From Sphingobacterium thalpophilum (GTDB taxonomy: Bacteria; Bacteroidota; Bacteroidia; Chitinophagales; Chitinophagaceae): a stretch of DNA of 38,457 nucleotides. The translations under genes were made by a program, and so were the position numbers. The notes under the pieces are model-generated. The model searched no databases, was not told the DNA's origin, and saw only the letters and a list, made by a program, of their open reading frames with translations. The stretch spans positions 1 to 38,457 of the forward strand of contig CAMBYC010000012.1 in NCBI GenBank assembly GCA_945871875.1, given 5' to 3'. Positions 32,671-38,457 of this stretch are shown here, piece after piece (the first letter of the stretch is position 1; every line of letters begins with the position of its first letter).

Positions 32671-33807
32671 ATGATAAATTATCAATATGTTTTGTTGTTA
32701 ACAGCAATGGTTTGGTTTTCATGCAAATCAGATAAAGTTGAAAAGCAAACTGAAACACTAATTCCTGCTCAAGAAAATAGCATTGTTTTAACAGCATCAC
32801 AAATGGCTCAAGCCAATATTGATACTGGGAGAATAGTATATAAACTAATCGATGAAGTTATTGCTGTAAATGGAGTAGTAGATGTTCCTCCGCAAAATAT
32901 GGTTTCCGTAAGTTTTCCGTTGGGGGGTTATATTAAAACCAGTACTGTATTACCTGGACAAAAAATACAAAAAGGGGAAGTATTGGCAATAATTGAAGAC
33001 CAGCGTTTGGTTCAATTGCAGGAAGATTATCTAATAAGTAAATCAAAACTCCAATACCTTGAAAAAGAATATGCCCGTCAAGAAGAGTTGCATAAAGCCA
33101 ATGTAAATGCAGAAAAGATTTGGCAACAAACACAAAATGAATTTCAATCTCAGAAGATATTGTTAAAAGCGGGAGCTGAAAAGCTAAAACTAACGGGTAT
33201 CAATCCAGATAACCTAAATGATCAAAATATTTCAAGAAGTGTACCATTGAGATCACCAATAAGTGGATTTGTTGCAAAGGTGAATATGAATATCGGGAAA
33301 TATGTTGGTCCAACCGATATTTTATATGAATTAATCAATCCTTCGGATTTGCATGCAGCCCTCACAGTTTTTCAAAAAGATTTAGGAAAAGTGGCTATTG
33401 GACAAGAAGTAAACATAAGTTTTGTGGAGGAGCCTCAAATAAATTATAAAGGCAAAATAATCTTGGTTAATCAGCAAGTTGATGAAAATCGTGGTGCATT
33501 GATGCATTGTCATTTTATCAGTCACCCCAAAAAATTGAAACCTGGCATGTTTCTAAATGCCTCAATTATTGTTAAACAACAACCTAGCTGGTTGGTGCCT
33601 GAACAAGCCGTTTGCAATTATGGTGGAAAAGAATATGTATTTGTTGCAGAAGGTACAAATTCATATAAAATGGAGGAAGTTTCTACGGGTATTAAAAACA
33701 ATGAAATGATAGCAATTGTAAGCGGTTTTGAAAAACTGCAGAATAAAACAATCATTACTAGGAATTCTTTTTCAGTAATGGGGGCCTTGAAAAATATTGA
33801 AGATTGA
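32671..33807 (+). CDS. CusB/CzcB-family periplasmic adaptor (membrane fusion protein)
   Basis: This 378-residue lipoprotein links the RND pump and outer-membrane channel. The signal ends at the lipobox VWFSC (Cys18). The lipoyl/barrel-sandwich halves are visible as NGVVDVPPQNMVSVSFPLGG and VPLRSPISGFVAKVNMNIGK. They flank a helical hairpin rich in Gln, Glu and Lys (about residues 108-170) that should dock on the TolC-like part. A beta-barrel (LHAALTVFQKDLGKVAIGQE) and a membrane-proximal domain follow. It starts 2 bp after the pump gene. Its stop codon directly abuts the stop of the convergent cupin gene, with no bases between. Confidence 0.92.
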   Translation: MINYQYVLLLTAMVWFSCKSDKVEKQTETLIPAQENSIVLTASQMAQANIDTGRIVYKLIDEVIAVNGVVDVPPQNMVSVSFPLGGYIKTSTVLPGQKIQKGEVLAIIEDQRLVQLQEDYLISKSKLQYLEKEYARQEELHKANVNAEKIWQQTQNEFQSQKILLKAGAEKLKLTGINPDNLNDQNISRSVPLRSPISGFVAKVNMNIGKYVGPTDILYELINPSDLHAALTVFQKDLGKVAIGQEVNISFVEEPQINYKGKIILVNQQVDENRGALMHCHFISHPKKLKPGMFLNASIIVKQQPSWLVPEQAVCNYGGKEYVFVAEGTNSYKMEEVSTGIKNNEMIAIVSGFEKLQNKTIITRNSFSVMGALKNIED

Positions 33808-34122
33808 TTATTTGTAATCCTCTCTAACTGGGCTAAAAATATCAATTACTTTACAAGCTTCATGTGCAATTGCCGAATGGGGAGTGTTTGATGGGATTAC
33901 GTAATATGAGCCTTCTGTCAGTAGCATCTTTTCTCCTCCAATTTCCATTTCTAGCGAGCCTTCAAGTATATAGGTTATTTGCTCATTGTGGTGATGGTGC
34001 AATGGTAATATACTGCCTGCTTCTATTTCTACTATTCCAAAACTCGCATTTTCGCTATGTACATATTTTCCTGAAATACCTTGAATTAGATGTTTTGTTG
34101 GGATAGAAGATAGTAATGACAT
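33808..34122 (-). CDS. Small single-domain cupin protein
   Basis: This is a 104-residue cytoplasmic protein made of one conserved-barrel cupin. Motif 1 is LPLHHHHNEQITYILEG, with a run of four His plus Glu for metal binding, and motif 2 is GSYYVIPSNTPHSAIA with Pro and His. Such proteins can be small dioxygenases, isomerases or metal-binding sensors; the function here is unknown. It lies downstream of the split metH genes on the same strand. Its start codon sits at the edge of a heptamer repeat array, which therefore makes up its whole upstream leader. Confidence 0.85.
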   Translation of the reverse strand: MSLLSSIPTKHLIQGISGKYVHSENASFGIVEIEAGSILPLHHHHNEQITYILEGSLEMEIGGEKMLLTEGSYYVIPSNTPHSAIAHEACKVIDIFSPVREDYK

Positions 34123-34260
34123 GAGTTATGAGTTATGAGTTATGAGTTATGAGTTATGAGTTAAAATTTATGGGATTTAAGTTATGTAACATAAATTAAA
34201 TGAAGAATTATTTTCTAAAAATATGTAAAAACTCATAACTCATAACTCATAACTCATAAC
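34121..34260. repeat. Heptamer arrays in inverted orientation (ATGAGTT/AACTCAT)
   Basis: Six exact tandem copies of ATGAGTT (34121-34162) are followed, after 67 bp, by four exact copies of its complement AACTCAT plus a partial copy (34230-34260). The arms can pair over about 31 bp. The block fills the space between metH and the cupin gene, and the cupin start codon overlaps the first unit. Confidence 0.93.
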
Positions 34261-34266
34261 TTCCAA

Positions 34267-36939
34267 CTACTGATTCGCATTCAACCATTTCGAAATTACG
34301 TCCAAAGGCATTAATTTCCTTTCAGCATAATTCTTAAGTTGGTCTTCAGTGATTTTTCCTACCCCAAAATATTTTGCTTCTGGTTGTGCTATATACCAAC
34401 CACATACTGATGAAGCTGGATACATTGCTAAAGATTCTGTTAATGTGATACCTATTTGGGTAGTTGTATCTAATAATTCAAATAGTTTAATCTTTTCGGT
34501 ATGATCTGGACAAGCCGGGTAACCTGGAGCTGGTCTGATACCTTGGTATTTTTCATGAATCAAATCTTCTTTAGTAAGTGATTCAACAGCTTGATAACCC
34601 CAGAACTCTTGTCTTACTTTTTCATGTAAAAACTCTGTATAAGCTTCTGCAAGTCTGTCGGCAAGTGCCTGCAACATAATTTTGTTGTAATCATCCAAAT
34701 CTTCTTCAAACCGCTGAATATATGGTTCAATGCCTTTGATGGTTACGGCAAATGCTCCAATATAATCTTGATAAGGCATTTCTGCAGGTGCTATATAATC
34801 TGCTAAAGAGAAATTGGGTTGTCCGGGTGTTTTTTTAATTTGTTGTCTTAAAAACTCTAGTGAAACTGTTGAATTATTGTTTGTTTGATACAAATCAACT
34901 GAATCTACACCATTGCTATTTGCCGGCCAGAAGCCAATAACACCATGGGGCGTGAGCCATTTTTCATCTATAATATTTTGCAACAATACTTTTGCATCGT
35001 TGTATAATTTTGTTGCTTCCTTTCCGATAACTTCATCGGTTAACAAATCTGGAAAATGACCACCAAGTTCCCAAGCAATAAAGAATGGTGCCCAATCAAT
35101 ATAAGCTGCAATTTCAGACAACTCATGTTCATGAAAAGTTTTGGTTCCGGTGAAACTTGGCGTTGTAGGTTTGTAATCTGCCCAATTGATTTGCTGTTTG
35201 TTTTGTGCAGCTTGATTATAAGTTAAGTAGGTTTTAGCAGAACGTTTGCTATGAAAATCTTCTCTTATTTTAGTATAATCTTGATCAATTTGTGCTAAAA
35301 ATTCTCCTTTATGCTGCTTACTTAATAATTTACCGGCAACAGAAACACTTCTTGATGCATCTAAAACATGCACCACACCGTTATCGTATTGTTCACTAAT
35401 TTTAACTGCAGTATGTGTTTTTGAAGTTGTTGCACCACCAATGAGTAAAGGTTGCTTCATTCCCCTACGTTTCATTTCATTTGCAACATTCACCATTTCA
35501 TCTAACGAAGGGGTAATCAATCCACTTAATCCGATAATATCTACTTGGTGCTTAATTGCCTCTTCTAGTATTCGGTCTGCGGAAACCATTACACCCAAAT
35601 CTATAATTTCGTATCCATTGCATCCCAACACAACGCCTACAATATTCTTACCAATATCGTGTACGTCTCCTTTAACCGTGGCCATCAAAATTTTACCTGC
35701 CGATGATGCATTTGCTTTTTCCAATTCTATAAATGGAGTAAGTACAGCTACACTTTTCTTCATCACCCTAGCGCTTTTTACCACTTGTGGCAAAAACATC
35801 TTACCAGCACCAAACAAATCGCCTACCGTATTCATGCCATTCATCAATGGACCTTCAATTACATCTAACGGTTTTGGATATTTTAACCTGGCTTCTTCTG
35901 TATCAACTTCTATAAATTCTGTAATACCATTTACCAAAGCATGCTTTAATCTTTCTTCAACAGATGCACTTCTCCAAGCCTCGCTTTTTACGGCTACTTT
36001 TCCTTTGGCTTTAACGGTTTCAGCAAAACTGATGAGTTTTTCTGTAGCATCTTCTTTGCGGTTAAGAACTACATCTTCACACAATTCCTTCAATTCTGCA
36101 GGAATTTCATCGTAAACCTGCATTTGTCCGGCATTTACAATACCCATTCCCATTCCAGCTTTGATGGCATGGTAAAGAAAAACAGAATGCATGGCTTCTC
36201 TCACTGTATCATTTCCTCTAAAAGAAAAAGAAAGATTGCTTACACCGCCACTAATTTTTACCAATGGATATTTTGCTGTGATCAGTTTTGTAGCTTCAAT
36301 AAATTCCACTGCATAATTGCTGTGTTCTTCCATTCCGGTAGCAACAGCAAATATATTGAGGTCGAATATAATATCTTGACCAGCCATTCCTACTTCTTCG
36401 GTAAGAATTTTATATGCACGATCTGCTATTTCAAGTCTTCTAGAAACATCATCAGCTTGCCCTTTTTCGTCGAATGCCATTACAATTACGGCAGCACCAT
36501 AATTGAAACAAGTTTGAGCTTGTTGTTTAAATTTTTCTTCGCCTTCTTTAAGCGAAATGGAGTTTACGATACATTTTCCTTGCACACATTGCAATCCGGC
36601 TTCAATAATGCTGAATTTAGAAGAGTCAATCATTATTGGAATTCTAGCGATATCTGGTTCGCTTTGCAATAGGTTCAAGAAAGTTACCATTGCTTTTTCT
36701 CCGTCAAGCAAGGCATCATCCATATTTACGTCAATTACTTGTGCACCGTTTTCAACCTGTTGGCGGGCAACGGTTAAGGCTTCTTCATAAAGACCTTCTC
36801 TAATGAGTTTTGCAAATTTTTTAGAACCAGTTACGTTGGTTCTTTCTCCAATATTTACGAAATTGGTTTCCGGTCTAACCACAAGAGGTTCTAATCCAGC
36901 TAGACGTAAATAAGGTTTAATATGAGTTGACGCTGTCAT
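34267..36939 (-). CDS. metH: Methionine synthase, folate-, cobalamin- and activation-domain subunit (split MetH)
   Basis: This 890-residue protein corresponds to E. coli MetH without its N-terminal homocysteine domain. I start it at 36939 ([15 protein letters not shown]); the longer frame would overlap the upstream gene. The pterin-binding barrel comes first ([16 protein letters not shown]). The cobalamin region carries [15 protein letters not shown] with the cobalt-ligating His427, which becomes about 760 when the missing domain is added, as in E. coli (His759). GLSGLI and LLIGGATTS complete the corrinoid site. The C-terminal reactivation domain has [15 protein letters not shown] for AdoMet. 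It lies 7 bp after the homocysteine-domain gene in another frame. The two proteins together should remethylate homocysteine with methyl-tetrahydrofolate. Confidence 0.94.
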   Translation of the reverse strand: MTASTHIKPYLRLAGLEPLVVRPETNFVNIGERTNVTGSKKFAKLIREGLYEEALTVARQQVENGAQVIDVNMDDALLDGEKAMVTFLNLLQSEPDIARIPIMIDSSKFSIIEAGLQCVQGKCIVNSISLKEGEEKFKQQAQTCFNYGAAVIVMAFDEKGQADDVSRRLEIADRAYKILTEEVGMAGQDIIFDLNIFAVATGMEEHSNYAVEFIEATKLITAKYPLVKISGGVSNLSFSFRGNDTVREAMHSVFLYHAIKAGMGMGIVNAGQMQVYDEIPAELKELCEDVVLNRKEDATEKLISFAETVKAKGKVAVKSEAWRSASVEERLKHALVNGITEFIEVDTEEARLKYPKPLDVIEGPLMNGMNTVGDLFGAGKMFLPQVVKSARVMKKSVAVLTPFIELEKANASSAGKILMATVKGDVHDIGKNIVGVVLGCNGYEIIDLGVMVSADRILEEAIKHQVDIIGLSGLITPSLDEMVNVANEMKRRGMKQPLLIGGATTSKTHTAVKISEQYDNGVVHVLDASRSVSVAGKLLSKQHKGEFLAQIDQDYTKIREDFHSKRSAKTYLTYNQAAQNKQQINWADYKPTTPSFTGTKTFHEHELSEIAAYIDWAPFFIAWELGGHFPDLLTDEVIGKEATKLYNDAKVLLQNIIDEKWLTPHGVIGFWPANSNGVDSVDLYQTNNNSTVSLEFLRQQIKKTPGQPNFSLADYIAPAEMPYQDYIGAFAVTIKGIEPYIQRFEEDLDDYNKIMLQALADRLAEAYTEFLHEKVRQEFWGYQAVESLTKEDLIHEKYQGIRPAPGYPACPDHTEKIKLFELLDTTTQIGITLTESLAMYPASSVCGWYIAQPEAKYFGVGKITEDQLKNYAERKLMPLDVISKWLNANQ

Positions 36940-36946
36940 AATAGAG

Positions 36947-37969
36947 TTATAAGTTGATATCCAAAATGGGTAATGGACGAGGGGTAATGTGTTTAACTGC
37001 TGCAGCAATATGGGCGATATGATCTGGCGTGGTTCCGCAACAACCACCAACGATGTTTACGAAACCTTGTTTAGCCCATTCTTCAATATGATGTGCAGTT
37101 TGTTCGGGCAATTCATCGTATTCGCCCATGGTGTTGGGCAAACCAGCGTTTGGATATGCGGAAGTGTAACAGGCCGAAATTTGAGACAATTCGGCAATAT
37201 GAGAACGCATATCTTGAGCCCCAAGTGCACAGTTTAAGCCAATAGAAAGTGGTTGGGCGTGCATTACTGAAGTGTAAAATGCTTCTAGGGTTTGTCCACT
37301 TAATGTTCTTCCAGAAGCATCAGTAATAGTACCGCTAATCATTACCGGAATGTTTTTTCCGGTAGTATTGAAGTACTTTTTGATGGCATAAATAGCAGCT
37401 TTGGCATTTAGCGTATCAAAGATGGTTTCTATTAAAAGGATATCAACGCCACTTTCAACCAAAGCGGTAACTTGTGCATAATATGCGGTTGCAACTTCGT
37501 CAAAAGAAACCGAGCGGAAACCTGGGTTGTTCACATCTGGCGAAAGTGAAAGTGTTTTGCTCATTGGGCCGATGGCTCCTGCAATAAAGGGTCCACCTTT
37601 TTCAGGGTTATACTTTGGGGATTGTTTATATTTTTCTACGGCTGCAAGTGCACAGGCAACTGCAGCTCTGTTGAGTTCATCTGCAAGACTACTCATTCCA
37701 TAATCTGCAAGAGAAACTGCTTGGGCATTAAAAGTATTGGTTTCAATAATATCAGCACCAGCTTCTAAATATTCAGAATGAATATCTTGAATAATGTGGG
37801 GACGGGTTATACTCAATAAATCATTATTTCCTTTTAGGTCGATATCCCATTCTGCAAATTGAGTTCCACGATAATCTTCTTCTGCCAGTTTATAACGTTG
37901 AATCATGGTTCCCATGGCTCCGTCAATTACCAAAATCCGCTGTTTCAGCAAGTCTTGAATGCTTGTCAT
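36947..37969 (-). CDS. metH: Methionine synthase, homocysteine-binding subunit (split MetH)
   Basis: This 340-residue zinc-dependent homocysteine methyltransferase domain equals residues 1 to about 340 of full-length MetH. It opens with [15 protein letters not shown] and contains [20 protein letters not shown]. The zinc ligands are visible as GLNCALG and the pair Cys310-Cys311 in [11 protein letters not shown], the same numbers as in E. coli. The protein ends naturally (PLPILDINL) and the second subunit starts 7 bp later. The cut therefore falls in the linker between domains and is not a frameshift inside one. On its own it could not use methyl-tetrahydrofolate and needs the partner. Confidence 0.94.
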   Translation of the reverse strand: MTSIQDLLKQRILVIDGAMGTMIQRYKLAEEDYRGTQFAEWDIDLKGNNDLLSITRPHIIQDIHSEYLEAGADIIETNTFNAQAVSLADYGMSSLADELNRAAVACALAAVEKYKQSPKYNPEKGGPFIAGAIGPMSKTLSLSPDVNNPGFRSVSFDEVATAYYAQVTALVESGVDILLIETIFDTLNAKAAIYAIKKYFNTTGKNIPVMISGTITDASGRTLSGQTLEAFYTSVMHAQPLSIGLNCALGAQDMRSHIAELSQISACYTSAYPNAGLPNTMGEYDELPEQTAHHIEEWAKQGFVNIVGGCCGTTPDHIAHIAAAVKHITPRPLPILDINL

Positions 37970-38296
37970 AATATAATTAAGAATTTAAGAAATGCTGAAG
38001 AATTAATAAAACAAAATATAATCTGACCTAAAAGATAGATGGTTTATTAGTTTCAAAAATTAATCAGCCACAGGGAACAATAAACAAATCATCCTGCGAT
38101 GTAAAAATACTTAATAAAAGTTGAAAACTTGTTTGAATAATGGGAAAAGGGAAAATATCCATTTTGGGTTTTTCTATCTTTTAAATATTACTATTAAGAT
38201 GTTAAAATTTAATTTACTGTAGGTTATTTATTGAATTTAGTTTTGTTTTGCTTCAAATTTCAAAGAAAAAATTTAGGAAATTACTTTTATTATTTT
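37970..38296. other. Divergent intergenic region upstream of metH
   Basis: This 327-base AT-rich region separates the minus-strand metH pair from a plus-strand secreted protein. I looked for SAM and cobalamin riboswitch cores, expected for metH in some bacteria, and saw none. No other element is clear. Confidence 0.45.
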
Positions 38297-38457
38297 ATGC
38301 TTAAATCTATTTTTACAGTTGTTCTTTTCTTCTCTATTATCAATTGTATTGCACAAACCACAAAGCCAAAACCATCAAACAATACTATTAAAATTGCAAA
38401 AGCTACCGGTAGTTTAATCACTTCTGAAGATGCTGAAAAGGTTTTATTGCATCACAA
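38297..38457 (+). CDS. Secreted protein, 5' part only
   Basis: Only the first 53 codons are inside the window. ATG at 38297 opens MLKSIFTVVLFFSIINCIAQ, a signal peptide, followed by a Lys/Thr-rich segment (TTKPKPSNNTIKIAKATGS) and SLITSEDAEKVLLHH. The family cannot be named from this fragment. Confidence 0.6.
   Translation, partial: MLKSIFTVVLFFSIINCIAQTTKPKPSNNTIKIAKATGSLITSEDAEKVLLHH

Noticed and set aside
34121-34260. CRISPR-like array
   Set aside because: The units are 7 bp with no spacers, and the two blocks are in opposite orientation. There are no cas genes in the window.
35441-36672. Long open frames (224 and 182 codons) opposite metH
   Set aside because: They are mirror frames of a well-conserved gene with clear catalytic residues. 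Their products have no recognisable features.
36930-37050. Frameshift or sequencing error splitting metH
   Set aside because: The first protein ends naturally after its zinc-binding region and the second starts with a proper N-terminus at the folate domain. Both keep all key residues.
37970-38296. SAM or cobalamin riboswitch upstream of metH
   Set aside because: Expected from pathway knowledge, but I found no matching core such as the cobalamin box or the SAM-I stems.

Overview
The window looks like a chromosomal segment of an AT-rich Bacteroidota, most likely Chitinophagaceae or a near relative. Supporting signs are two SusC/SusD pairs, TonB plugs entered through the VVxGYGTQKK-type motif, weak Shine-Dalgarno sites, -7-like elements of the TAnnTTTG type, a HYC/CC-type small protein beside metal genes, an RND pump fused to an outer-membrane factor, and MetH split into two genes. 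This placement is inference; there is no rRNA gene to test it.

Layout. (1) 1-2.6 kb: a 3'-truncated secreted alpha/beta-hydrolase on the minus strand and a secreted serine hydrolase. (2) 2.6-8.0 kb: SusC/SusD pair 1 behind a double LacI-type operator built on CCGGTAAC. (3) 8.0-22.4 kb: a sugar-acid (aldonate) catabolic locus. It holds a DgoD-type galactonate dehydratase, a LacI regulator, a second dehydratase of the same catalytic spacing, SusC/SusD pair 2, 2-keto-3-deoxygalactonate kinase (dgoK), 2-keto-3-deoxy-6-phosphogalactonate aldolase (dgoA), an ExuT-like MFS carrier and a ManD/RspA-type dehydratase. TTAATCGATTAA operators precede the two transcription units that start with the first two dehydratases. 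(4) 22.4-25.4 kb: an NTF2/DUF4440-like secreted protein, a second ACS-type MFS carrier, and gene-poor DNA with a long hairpin and a G/T-rich 27-bp tandem repeat. (5) 25.6-33.8 kb: a heavy-metal handling and efflux locus with a HYC/CC small protein, an HMA protein with a metallothionein-like tail, a second HMA protein, a barrel-like protein, an RND pump fused to a TolC-like domain, and a membrane fusion protein. (6) 33.8-38.0 kb, minus strand: split metH followed by a small cupin, separated by an inverted pair of heptamer arrays. (7) The start of a secreted protein at the right edge.

How it may work. All three enolase-superfamily dehydratases carry twin-arginine leaders, while the kinase and aldolase do not. 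I infer that aldonates entering through SusC/D are dehydrated in the periplasm, that the 2-keto-3-deoxy acid is taken in by the MFS carriers, and that it is then phosphorylated and cleaved in the cytoplasm. No glycoside hydrolase, polysaccharide lyase or sugar dehydrogenase is present, so the source of the acids is not shown.

A family of about 115-bp MITE-like repeats (two clear copies in inverted orientation at 8.0-8.3 kb, one at 22.4 kb, one decayed at 11.3-11.4 kb) punctuates the sugar-acid locus. One stem base pair differs between copies in a compensatory way.
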